A DNA stretch of 64,000 nucleotides. Origin: JANSWP01 sp041941305 (GTDB lineage Bacteria > Bacteroidota > Bacteroidia > Chitinophagales > Saprospiraceae). Shown one piece after another: positions 1 to 7,747 of this stretch. The position numbers and the translations under genes are program-made. The notes beneath the pieces are model-generated. The model ran no database searches, was not told the origin of the DNA, and worked only from the letters and a program-made list of their open reading frames with translations. How positions within the stretch are numbered: position 1 is the stretch's first letter; every line of letters begins with the position of its first letter. The DNA lies in NCBI GenBank assembly GCA_041941305.1, contig JBGTQJ010000016.1, positions 62,001 through 126,000 on the forward strand. Reading direction: 5' to 3'.

Positions 1-1116
1 GATTTCGTAATTGTTGGCGGAGGTATTTTTGGATGCTTTGCAGCATTGTATTTGGCAAAAAAAGGATTGCGGGTTTGCATTTTGGAAAAAGAAAAAGAAT
101 TATTTAAAAAAGCCTCTATAGTCAATCAAGCACGTTTGCATAGTGGATATCACTATCCCAGGAGTGTCGCCACCGCAGTAATGTCTGATGATAATAAAGC
201 CAGATTTACCAAAGAACATGAAGCATTTATCAACTTTAAATTTGAAAAATATTATGCCATAGACCGATTCGGCTCTTTAACGGACGCCGCCCAATTTGAA
301 AGATTTTGTGATTATATTTCCATTAAATGTAAACCTGTCAATAAACATCCGCTGTTCAATTTTCATCGACTAGAATCACTATATACAACAACAGAATATA
401 CTTTTGACCCTATTTTGATTGCTGAATTCTATAAAGAAAAATTGCAGGAAGCTTCTTCTATTGAAATTAGAAAATCTATTCGGATATTAAATGCTATCTC
501 CAATAAAAATTACTGGAACATTGAGGTACAAAATTTGGAAAATGAAGCAGTTGAAATTATTGAATCGCCAAATGTAATTAATGCTACTTATAGTGGAAGC
601 AATGGCATCAATCAGCAGTTTGGTGTTGATGAAATCAATTTGATGCATGAGATTTCTGAAATAGCATTTGTAACTTCTCCGCAATTGAAAAATATAGGAT
701 TAACGATTATGGATGGACAGTTTGGTTCCTTAATGCCCTACGGAAAGTCAGAACTTTTGTCCCTTTCATCAGTAGCGTATACACATCATAAAGTTTCCTT
801 CGAAAATACTCCGCAATTTGATTGCCAAAATGAAAATCCAACATGCCAGCCAAATTTTTTGTCCAATTGCAATTTTTGTCATGCTAAACCTATTTCCAAC
901 CAAAGGAAAATGATAAGTCAAATCAGCCACTATTTTTCCAATGAGGTCAATCTAAATTATTTTACTTCATTGTTTACCATAAAATCCAAACTAAAGGCCA
1001 ATTATATTGATGATGGTCGTCCAACAGAAATTTCATGCCTCCAAGAAAATCCCCATTTTTATTGCATATTTGCTGGCAAGATTAATTCTATTTATGAGAT
1101 AGAGAAAGTTGTGTGA
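1..1116 (+). CDS. FAD-dependent oxidoreductase, DAO-like (5' partial)
   Basis: The reading frame is open from base 1, so the start codon lies outside the window. The first residues form a Rossmann FAD-binding turn, VGGGIFG, followed by an acidic strand end (CILEKE), as in the D-amino-acid-oxidase-like flavoproteins. A later NATYSGSNG stretch resembles the second FAD-contacting segment of that superfamily. Around residues 280-300 there are four cysteines spaced C-x6-C-x7-C-x2-C (CQNENPTC to CNFC), which is not a general DAO feature and could hold a metal or disulfides. The substrate cannot be read from the sequence; the neighbours (thioesterase, YihY protein) are on the same strand but about 80 bp away and do not define a pathway. 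Family assignment is good, function open. Confidence 0.75.
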   Translation, partial: DFVIVGGGIFGCFAALYLAKKGLRVCILEKEKELFKKASIVNQARLHSGYHYPRSVATAVMSDDNKARFTKEHEAFINFKFEKYYAIDRFGSLTDAAQFERFCDYISIKCKPVNKHPLFNFHRLESLYTTTEYTFDPILIAEFYKEKLQEASSIEIRKSIRILNAISNKNYWNIEVQNLENEAVEIIESPNVINATYSGSNGINQQFGVDEINLMHEISEIAFVTSPQLKNIGLTIMDGQFGSLMPYGKSELLSLSSVAYTHHKVSFENTPQFDCQNENPTCQPNFLSNCNFCHAKPISNQRKMISQISHYFSNEVNLNYFTSLFTIKSKLKANYIDDGRPTEISCLQENPHFYCIFAGKINSIYEIEKVV

Positions 1117-1195
1117 TATTTGGTTTGTAGTAAATTTATTTTGAACCATTTTAATCAATTTTGAACTATCTTGAACCACTCCTAACCATCTATTA

Positions 1196-1606
1196 ATGTT
1201 CACATTCGATTTTAAAAAGCGGGTAAGATATGGTGAGACGGACCAAATGGGATATTTATATTATGGAAACTACGCTCAATATTATGAAATAGGTAGAGCA
1301 GAAATGATTCGATCCCTTGGATTGACTTACAGGGAGATGGAAATGGAGAAAGGCATTATGATGCCGGTAATGTCTTTAGAGATGAGATTTGTTCGCCCAG
1401 CCCGTTACGATGAGTTGTTAACCATACGAACAATTTTGAAAGAAGTGCCTGAAAAATTCATTATATTTCATCACGAAATTTTGAATGAAAGCAATAAGAT
1501 TGTCAATGGTGGACGGGTAAAACTATGTTTCCTGAATAACAACAACAATAAATCAGTATCTGCACCTGATTTCTTAACTGAAAGACTAAAACCATTTTTT
1601 GAATAG
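1196..1606 (+). CDS. Acyl-CoA thioesterase, YbgC/4HBT hotdog family
   Basis: This 136-residue protein has the length and signature of single hotdog-fold thioesterases. The N-terminal RYGETDQMGYLYYGNY segment carries the catalytic-aspartate motif (ETDxMGxxYxxNYxxYxExxR) typical of 4-hydroxybenzoyl-CoA thioesterase and YbgC relatives, which hydrolyse acyl-CoA in the cytoplasm. The ATG at 1196 places that motif close to the N-terminus, as is normal. The gene is followed 33 bp later by the YihY/BrkB gene on the same strand, so co-transcription is likely. The natural acyl substrate is not evident. In some bacteria YbgC sits with tol-pal genes; the ExbB/ExbD/TonB genes here are 4 kb away and on the other strand. 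Confidence 0.85.
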   Translation: MFTFDFKKRVRYGETDQMGYLYYGNYAQYYEIGRAEMIRSLGLTYREMEMEKGIMMPVMSLEMRFVRPARYDELLTIRTILKEVPEKFIIFHHEILNESNKIVNGGRVKLCFLNNNNNKSVSAPDFLTERLKPFFE

Positions 1607-1639
1607 AATTTCCACAAAACTTCTTTTTTTTTAGCTTCA

Positions 1640-2608
1640 ATGAAATTTGACCTGTCCAAAATAAAAAATCTGAACAAAGCCCTTTTCGAGCATTCCTATG
1701 TTCAGGCTATTCTGGATTGGTCAAAAAAACATTCATTACCGGGTTTTTTCAGTGTTCCTTTGTACGACGTAGTAATTTTTGTAATCAACGAAGCCAAACG
1801 GTCAACATTAATTGCAAGGGCTAATTCAATGTCATTTAGTTTTTTTTTATCTCTTTTCCCTGCAATCATTTTCCTCTTTTCTCTGGCCACCCATTTTCCT
1901 ATTTACGAAACCTTTCAATACGAATTGCATGAAACTTTATTCAAAATCCTGCCTGAAGATATCAGTAAACAAATAGATTCAGCAATTGCCTATACATTAC
2001 AAAGAGATACCAGGATATTATCTCTCGGATTTATTCTCGCATTATTTTTTGCTTCGAACGGGATGTTAGCATTGATGCGTGGTTTTGAAAAATCTCATTT
2101 GGAATCTTTCAAAAAAAGAAAACCGCTTAGAAAAAGAATCATTGCAATTGCCTTAACTGTCCAACTAGGCATATTGTTAATTTCCTCTGTTATCTTGATA
2201 ATTTTAGGTAAGCCAATCATTAACTGGCTTACAGAGTTTACCAATTTAATCAAATTCTCAGGTGGGTTAATTGATGGCTTTAGATGGTTGGTTACCCTTT
2301 TACTTTTTTATACTTGTATTTCAGTAATTTACCGTTATGGGGCTGCCAAAATAGAACGATTTGGTTGGCTAACTCCCGGAGCGACACTGGCATCCATTTT
2401 ATCTATTCTTTCCTCCTTGGTTTTTTCATTTTATGTTGGCGCCTTTGATACCTATAATAAACTGTATGGATCGATTGGAGCCATTATTGTGATGATGCTA
2501 TGGATACAAATCAATTCTTTTATACTGCTGGTTGGCTTTGAATTAAATGCAAGTATTGCGGTCAATAAAGATTTAAAGAAAGAGATAATCGATCCAGATG
2601 ATGAATAA
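1640..2608 (+). CDS. YihY/BrkB-family inner membrane protein
   Basis: A 322-residue polytopic membrane protein with six strongly hydrophobic segments (about residues 62-82, 125-147, 166-190, 216-234, 243-266 and 279-304). The order and the conserved pieces (RANSMSFSFFLSLFPA near the first membrane segment, LYGSIGA near the last) match the YihY/virulence factor BrkB family. Members are inner-membrane proteins of uncertain function; the old ribonuclease BN name is not supported for them. The N-terminal 55 residues and the acidic C-terminus (DPDDE) are predicted cytoplasmic. It follows the thioesterase gene by 33 bp and probably shares its transcript. Confidence 0.85.
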   Translation: MKFDLSKIKNLNKALFEHSYVQAILDWSKKHSLPGFFSVPLYDVVIFVINEAKRSTLIARANSMSFSFFLSLFPAIIFLFSLATHFPIYETFQYELHETLFKILPEDISKQIDSAIAYTLQRDTRILSLGFILALFFASNGMLALMRGFEKSHLESFKKRKPLRKRIIAIALTVQLGILLISSVILIILGKPIINWLTEFTNLIKFSGGLIDGFRWLVTLLLFYTCISVIYRYGAAKIERFGWLTPGATLASILSILSSLVFSFYVGAFDTYNKLYGSIGAIIVMMLWIQINSFILLVGFELNASIAVNKDLKKEIIDPDDE

Positions 2609-2798
2609 TGTTTTTTCTACAATTTATAAAGAAAAACCTTTTTTGGCCAGAATAGGATATACTCAAACGGTCTTATTAGATACCAACTCTTTATTCTGTT
2701 AATTTTTTCTCCTTTCTTTTTTTGCGCAACATTTTGCTACCTTTAACTTTTAGTATTTTTGACACTAAGTCTTATGCAAATCGAAAAACTAATATATC

Positions 2799-4493
2799 AT
2801 GTTTGAAAAACTGAGCAGTTTTGACATATCTATTGTCATAGGCTACTTCGCTATTGTATTTATTCTTGCCTGGTGGGTCACTATGAAGGAGCGAAGGGCA
2901 AAAGCCGAGGCTTATGGTTCCAGCGATTATTTTTTAGGTGGTAGAAATATTGGATGGTTCGTAATTGGAGCATCATTATTTGCTTCAAATATTGGTTCTG
3001 AACACTTGGTTGGACTGGCAGGCTCTGGTGCAGGAGGGGCGTTTGCAGCTGGCCAATTTGAGTTGTTGGCAAGTTTGATTCTCATCTTTTTAGGTTGGGT
3101 ATTTGCACCTTTTTATTTAAAAAGTGGGGTCTTCACAATGCCAGAATTTTTAGAGAAAAGATATTCACCTGCAGCAAGAAACTACTTATCAATTGTCTCC
3201 ATCCTGGCATACGTACTTACCAAAATATCCCTAACAGTACTTGCTGGCGCCTTGGTCTTTGAAGTCATGGGCATATCATTTTGGGCAGGTGCCATTATCG
3301 TTGTTATTGCTACGGGTATCTACACTATTTTTGGAGGCTTACGTGCTGTTATTTATACAGATATGCTTCAGATGATGGTTTTGATTTTGGGCTCAGTTGC
3401 TGTTACATTTTTCGGGTTAAAGGCACTTGGTGGATGGGGAGAAATGAGATCAGTTATTGCAGAAGCGGCTGCCGCATCTGGTGGAGAGATAAATGAATCC
3501 TATTTTTTCAGTATGTGGCGCCCACATAGTGATCCTGATTATCCCTGGACCGGGATTGTATTTGGAGCCCCCATTTTGGGTATATGGTATTGGTGTACAG
3601 ATCAATTTATTGTACAGAGAGTATTATCCGCTAAGAATATTAGCTCAGCAAGAAAAGGAACCATATTTGGAGGTTTTTTAAAGATATTGCCTGTATTTAT
3701 TTTTGTTATTCCTGGTGTAATAGCCTTTGCTTTGACTCAAAAAGATCAGTTGATAATGGGTAGCCCTGAGCAAGCGCTTCCTTCATTGATAAATGATTTT
3801 TTACCTGCAGGATTGAAAGGCTTGGTATTGGCAGGACTGCTGGCTGCTTTGATGAGTTCACTTTCTTCGGTTTTTAATTCTTGTTCCACCTTATTTACAA
3901 TTGATTTTTATAAAAAGTGGAAGCCAAAAGCCTCGGAAAAACAATTGGTTTTTACTGGGCAGGTTGCGACAGTTGTACTAGTTGCGCTGAGTTTGCTTTG
4001 GGTTCCTATTTTGAGAGGAATGTTGGAAGGCGGGGGAAGTTTTTATCAAATATTGCAAAGTATTCAGGCTTACATTTCCCCACCGATTGCAGCAGCATTC
4101 CTCTTGGGTTTGTTTGTAAAACGAATGAATGCCCAAGGCGCTATTGCTGCCTTATGGACGGGATTTGTTCTAGGAATGTTAAGGTTGTTATTTGAGGTAT
4201 TGAAATCGGAAAAAGTCTTTATCCCAGCCGAAGGGACCTTCATGGATGCATTTCTCGGCATCAACTTCCTGCACTATGCAATATTCTTATTTATAGTGAG
4301 TTCAGTAGTTATGTATGTTGTGAGTTTACGTTCTCCTCAACACTCTGATGAGAAGTTGAAAAATGTCATTTACGAGAAGCCAGAGGGTGGTAATTCATTT
4401 AATTCATCTAATCCAGATTTCTGGTGGACTATGGTATTGATTGCCTTGGTTGTAATTATGTGGATAATATTTAGTCCATTGGGGATTGCATAA
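2799..4493 (+). CDS. Sodium:solute symporter, SGLT-like (SSS family)
   Basis: A 564-residue membrane protein with about 14 hydrophobic segments. The segment FLGGRNIGWFVIGASLFASNIGSEHLVGLAGSG-like region (residues about 45-77) is the conserved first-helix region of sodium/glucose cotransporter relatives, and FGGLRAVIYTDMLQ near residue 185 is another family hallmark. These proteins import sugars or other organic solutes using the sodium gradient, an expected mode in a marine bacterium. Substrate is uncertain: vSGLT-like sugars are the best guess. It is preceded by about 190 bp and followed by a strong symmetrical terminator, so it is probably a single-gene transcript. Confidence 0.85.
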   Translation: MFEKLSSFDISIVIGYFAIVFILAWWVTMKERRAKAEAYGSSDYFLGGRNIGWFVIGASLFASNIGSEHLVGLAGSGAGGAFAAGQFELLASLILIFLGWVFAPFYLKSGVFTMPEFLEKRYSPAARNYLSIVSILAYVLTKISLTVLAGALVFEVMGISFWAGAIIVVIATGIYTIFGGLRAVIYTDMLQMMVLILGSVAVTFFGLKALGGWGEMRSVIAEAAAASGGEINESYFFSMWRPHSDPDYPWTGIVFGAPILGIWYWCTDQFIVQRVLSAKNISSARKGTIFGGFLKILPVFIFVIPGVIAFALTQKDQLIMGSPEQALPSLINDFLPAGLKGLVLAGLLAALMSSLSSVFNSCSTLFTIDFYKKWKPKASEKQLVFTGQVATVVLVALSLLWVPILRGMLEGGGSFYQILQSIQAYISPPIAAAFLLGLFVKRMNAQGAIAALWTGFVLGMLRLLFEVLKSEKVFIPAEGTFMDAFLGINFLHYAIFLFIVSSVVMYVVSLRSPQHSDEKLKNVIYEKPEGGNSFNSSNPDFWWTMVLIALVVIMWIIFSPLGIA

Positions 4494-4507
4494 TGTCTGT
4501 GTAAAGG

Positions 4508-4560
4508 AGTCAATAAAAAAAGGCGAGTCGTATGAATCGACTCGCCTTTTTTTATTGACT
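4508..4560. terminator. Bidirectional terminator between symporter and tonB genes
   Basis: A perfect 23-bp inverted repeat (4508-4530 and 4538-4560) with a 7-base loop. The GC core GGCGAGTCG is flanked by A-tracts on the left and T-tracts on the right, so either strand gives a hairpin followed by U's. It lies between the convergent symporter and TonB-family genes. Confidence 0.9.
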
Positions 4561-4571
4561 TAAAGAAATAA

Positions 4572-5501
4572 TTACTTCACTTTAAAGTCATATTTGATGG
4601 TTCCACATTGTTTATCTATGGTTGCTTTATCAAATCTCCATCTTTTTGCATTTTGAATTGCCAAATCAATCAACCTTGAATCAGCTGTTGTAGAACCTTT
4701 CTGAGTAAATTTTGGAGTTCCAATAACGTTACCTGAACTATCCACACAAACAGAAATAACGACAACTCCCGTTTTTTGAGAATTATCTGTTACGGTAGGA
4801 GAATTCCTGACTCCTCTGCTACCCAATCCTCCTCCAACACGACCTTTCCCAGTACTTATGCCTTCCAATATATCGGAATTAGGATCACCATTGGGGTCTC
4901 CCTGATTGCCAGCCGTTCCAGTTTTTCCTTTACCGCTCCCTGAACCAAATAGACCACCCAATTGATCTTTTAATTTATCAGCTTCTTTTTGCTTGGCCCG
5001 TTTTGCTGCTTCTGCTTTACGTTTCTTTTCCAGTTCTTTTTGTCTTTCCATCTCTTTTTGCCTTTCTATTTCCTTTTGCCGGTCAATTTCTTTCTGCCTT
5101 TCCATCTCTTCCTGCCTTTCTTTTTCTTTTTTCTTACGAAGTGCAATGGCATCTGGGTCCTCTGTCTTTACCACCTCTTTTTCAGTTTTTTCTTTTGGCT
5201 CTGAGGGAGTAGGTGGTTCAACTACTTCCTCTTCAACTTCTTCTGCTTCCTCAACTGGTTCACTTTCCTCAATTTCGGCAACTTCCTCCGCTTCAGATGG
5301 CGGTGCATTTTCGTCTCCTTGACCTACATCGGGAATACCCAAATTAACCAAAATCCCTTCCTGTCCTGGTGGAGGGTCTGGGAAGGTCAACCAAGGTATT
5401 AGAATCAATAAAAGGAATAGAATTATCCAAATAATGGATCCTACTCTGGCTTTACGCCTATTGGCTAATTCGTATCTGCCGACCAATGGAATAGTTGCCA
5501 T
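4572..5501 (-). CDS. TonB-family energy transducer with repeat-rich linker
   Basis: A 309-residue protein with one N-terminal membrane helix (about residues 22-41, IIWIILFLLLILIPWL), then an acidic E/P-rich stretch (about 60-105), a highly charged segment built of near-repeats of ERQKE/ERQKEM (about 125-165), a G/S/N-rich spacer and a C-terminal TonB-like fold (about 235-309, GVVVISVCVDSSGNV to the end). This layout fits TonB/TolA-type transducers that span the periplasm and pass proton-motive energy from an ExbB/ExbD complex to outer-membrane receptors. It is the last gene of the leftward ExbB-ExbD-ExbD-TonB operon, 87 bp after the second ExbD. Two cysteines in the C-terminal domain could form a disulfide. 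Confidence 0.85.
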   Translation of the reverse strand: MATIPLVGRYELANRRKARVGSIIWIILFLLLILIPWLTFPDPPPGQEGILVNLGIPDVGQGDENAPPSEAEEVAEIEESEPVEEAEEVEEEVVEPPTPSEPKEKTEKEVVKTEDPDAIALRKKKEKERQEEMERQKEIDRQKEIERQKEMERQKELEKKRKAEAAKRAKQKEADKLKDQLGGLFGSGSGKGKTGTAGNQGDPNGDPNSDILEGISTGKGRVGGGLGSRGVRNSPTVTDNSQKTGVVVISVCVDSSGNVIGTPKFTQKGSTTADSRLIDLAIQNAKRWRFDKATIDKQCGTIKYDFKVK

Positions 5502-5588
5502 AATTTTGAGTTTTTAGTTTTTCAATATGTTCAATAAACGATGCACAACAGGTAAAAGATACACAAAAGAGATTAAAAAAATCAAAAG

Positions 5589-5990
5589 TCAGTTGGCCTC
5601 TGCAGCCAAAATTCCATTGATATTGTGCCGTTTCATTATGTCCATCACATAGACTACATTGTCTATAGGAGCTTTACGATGTGGAGAAATCGTTACATCG
5701 TAATTGCCTCTTTTTGCTCTGGCTCTTCTTCTCAATTCCTTTTCCAGGTTTGATAAAGAATAGGTTTTTGAATTTAGGCGATAATTTCCACTGGAACTAA
5801 TAGTTACATCATCCAGGTTTTTTGTTGATGGAACTTTAGAAGGAGATGTACCAGGCATTTTCAAAAACAATGAGTTGGGAGCCACCAATGAGGAGGTCAA
5901 CATGAAAAATATCAAAAGCAGAAAGATGATGTCCGTCAAGGAAGACATGCTAAACTCTGCGCTAACTTTATTTCTTTTTTTGATACCCAT
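5589..5990 (-). CDS. ExbD/TolR-family biopolymer transport protein (second copy)
   Basis: A 133-residue ExbD/TolR homologue: short cytoplasmic N-terminus, one membrane helix with the functional aspartate (SLTDIIFLLLIFFMLTSS, Asp near residue 20), and a periplasmic domain ending in NGILAAEAN. ExbD works with ExbB as the proton-driven motor feeding TonB. Its first 32 residues differ from those of the upstream ExbD at a single position (Ile/Leu at residue 3), but the remainder is divergent, so the pair may form heteromeric motors or serve different partners. It begins 4 bp after the upstream ExbD stop. Confidence 0.9.
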   Translation of the reverse strand: MGIKKRNKVSAEFSMSSLTDIIFLLLIFFMLTSSLVAPNSLFLKMPGTSPSKVPSTKNLDDVTISSSGNYRLNSKTYSLSNLEKELRRRARAKRGNYDVTISPHRKAPIDNVVYVMDIMKRHNINGILAAEAN

Positions 5991-6399
5991 AGGCTTAGGA
6001 TTTGGGTTGTGTTGCCAATATCGCCTTCACCCTTAGTCTTCCCGCGACTTCCATAACTTTTCGAACATTATCGAAAGGAACTCCCTGTTCTGCGGCAATT
6101 GTAATGGTTACACTCCTTTTTTGTTCATTGTCAAGTCCTCTTATGTCCCTTCTGACGGTTCGTTCCAAAGTCCTGATATTTATTGCACTTCCTTTGTACT
6201 TGTAGGTTCCCCTTTTATCAACAGAAACCACAATCGAAGTAGGAGCAACAGATTTGGAATCAGAAGTTGGCAAGTCAAAAGGGTCAATTCTGACAAAATT
6301 GGCAGTCAACATGAAAAATATCAACAACAGAAAGATTATGTCTGTTAAGGAAGACATACTAAACTCTGCGCTAACTTTATTTCGCTTTTTTAGACCCAT
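5896..6399 (-). repeat. Near-identical 95-bp 5' ends of the two exbD genes
   Basis: Bases 5896-5990 and 6305-6399 align without gaps at about 85 of 95 positions, covering the first codons and membrane helix of the two ExbD genes, after which similarity drops sharply. It indicates duplication with continued constraint, or gene conversion, over the membrane segment only. Confidence 0.75.
5995..6399 (-). CDS. ExbD/TolR-family biopolymer transport protein (first copy)
   Basis: A 134-residue ExbD/TolR homologue with the same N-terminus and membrane helix as its downstream neighbour (SLTDIIFLLLIFFMLTAN, with the essential Asp) but a different periplasmic domain (KRGTYKYKGSAINIRTLE and so on). It is the second gene of the leftward motor operon, 83 bp after the ExbB-like gene. 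Two dissimilar ExbD subunits next to one ExbB is a common Bacteroidota arrangement. Confidence 0.9.
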   Translation of the reverse strand: MGLKKRNKVSAEFSMSSLTDIIFLLLIFFMLTANFVRIDPFDLPTSDSKSVAPTSIVVSVDKRGTYKYKGSAINIRTLERTVRRDIRGLDNEQKRSVTITIAAEQGVPFDNVRKVMEVAGRLRVKAILATQPKS

Positions 6400-6482
6400 A
6401 GTGAATTTACGATTTAAGATTTACAGAATTAGATCGACAATTTTTGAAATTCACCAATTGTAAATCGTCAACTGAAATCTAT

Positions 6483-7166
6483 TTATGCGCTTGGTTCCTG
6501 CAATAAATCCATAAACTCAACAGTCGTTCTTTCCATTTTAAATACTACTTTTTCGACATTAGCAACCAGTACATTATACCCTACAAAAGCCAAGATTCCA
6601 ATGAAAAGACCAAATGCAGTGGTGATCAAGGCTTGATAAATTCCGCCTGCAAGTACATCTGGAGTAACATTTTCCTGTGTAGCCATTTCATAAAATGCGA
6701 GAATCATACCTGTCACTGTACCGAAGAATCCAATCATAGGCGCCGCACCAGCAATACTTGCTAATGTGGAAAGATTTTTCTCCAATTTGAAAATTTCGAG
6801 ATTGCCCACATTCTCAATAGCAGCATCGATGTCGCGTAGCGGTTTTCCAATCCGCATCAATCCTTTTTCTACCATCCTGGCTACCGGAGAATCTGTATTT
6901 TGGCACAATGCTCTGGCTGCTTGTATGTTTCCAGCGCCAACATTTGCTCGAATGTTATTCATAAAATGTTCGTCGACACGGGCAGCTCTTTTGACTGTTA
7001 GATAACGCTCTATGAAAATGTAAAGAGCAATGACAGAAAGGACAACCAGAATCAAAACGATAATGATACCTAAGGGTCCTCCCTTAGCGATAATTTCAAA
7101 TAAATTCATAGAGCCGATTGCTCTGTCAATGTCTGTTTCCTGAAGGAACAACAAGTTTTGAAACAT
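6483..7166 (-). CDS. MotA/TolQ/ExbB-family proton channel protein
   Basis: A 227-residue inner-membrane protein with three predicted membrane helices: about residues 30-52 (GPLGIIIVLILVVLSVIALYIFIERY), 138-160 (SIAGAAPMIGFFGTVTGMILAFYEMA) and 175-200. The segment GLLGTVTGM-like IGFFGTVTGMI and the following helix are the hallmark of the TolQ/ExbB family. With ExbD it converts proton flow into motion of the TonB protein. It is the first gene of the operon. The start at 7166 gives a 19-residue leader before an alternative ATG at 7109 (MNLFEIIAKGG), which is possible too. Confidence 0.9.
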   Translation of the reverse strand: MFQNLLFLQETDIDRAIGSMNLFEIIAKGGPLGIIIVLILVVLSVIALYIFIERYLTVKRAARVDEHFMNNIRANVGAGNIQAARALCQNTDSPVARMVEKGLMRIGKPLRDIDAAIENVGNLEIFKLEKNLSTLASIAGAAPMIGFFGTVTGMILAFYEMATQENVTPDVLAGGIYQALITTAFGLFIGILAFVGYNVLVANVEKVVFKMERTTVEFMDLLQEPSA

Positions 7167-7747
7167 AAGTGGTGGTTTTAAGTTTCGACTTAAATTTGAT
7201 TATTGAAAGAAAATAATTTAGGGAAGCAAAGTCCATAAACAGTTTTCTCTAAAGTATTATTGTGTTGGTTCTTTATTACGTTTAAGTATTCATGTATTCA
7301 TGTATCAAAGTCAAAGGGTAAGAAATCCAATACAGACAAAAACACTTAGACGCGATTTCAAAACAAAGGTCGCAAATTATCAAATGCAGCCGGGAAATTA
7401 CAGCTTTTTGTCAATTTCATCTGAAGACCTTCCTGTATAATTATTTTATTAAATCGTTAACAGGTGCTGATTCAACTTCTTGACTTTAGAATATTTGTTT
7501 GGCTTTTTATGTAAATATCCATTTTTCAACATCCTAGTGCATTGGGAATAAGGTAGTGGCTGGTTAGCCGAACATATTTTGTAAAAAACCTAGGAACGAC
7601 AAATGAAGATAGACATAGCTACCTGAATGACGAGCTAGGAGGGGTAGCCGCAAAATATGCTGCGTTAACTGTTCATGGTGTTATTCTCAATGCACTAGCA
7701 ACTTTCAAAACAAAAAACCATCTGTTCAATAACCTAAAATCCGTTTT
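7167..7747. other. Gene-free divergent region between exbB and the MuiA-family gene
   Basis: No credible coding frame was found here. The first part is the upstream region of the leftward ExbB operon and includes a short tandem repeat of GTATTCAT near 7286-7306. The second part holds the large imperfect palindrome described separately (7534-7698). No clear TAnnTTTG box was seen for either gene. Confidence 0.6.
7534..7698. repeat. 165-bp imperfect palindrome (MITE-like or structured element)
   Basis: Outer arms of 18 bp (7534-7551, CTAGTGCATTGGGAATAA; 7681-7698, its complement with one mismatch) and inner arms of 9 bp (7573-7581 CATATTTTG; 7651-7659 CAAAATATG) share exactly the same centre, base 7616. 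Further partial pairing (CCTAG at 7589-7593 with CTAGG at 7635-7639) lies inside. The base use is GC-richer than the flanks. No coding frame spans it. It could be a non-autonomous mobile element, a relic of an integron-type recombination site, or a structured RNA/DNA element. Confidence 0.7.

Noticed and set aside
3281..3496. Frames of 60-90 residues inside the symporter gene
   Set aside because: They overlap the long symporter frame on the same strand with Cys/Tyr-rich nonsense composition, so they are shadow frames.
4993..5322. Ser/Cys-rich 109-residue frame antisense to the TonB-like gene
   Set aside because: It is the mirror of the repetitive charged codons of the TonB-family gene, has odd composition (long Ser and Phe runs), and no plausible start region or family resemblance.
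7534..7698. Palindrome as a typical integron attC site
   Set aside because: The arms contain GTTA but not the required GTTRRRY/RYYYAAC boxes, and no integrase or gene cassette is near; kept only as an alternative.
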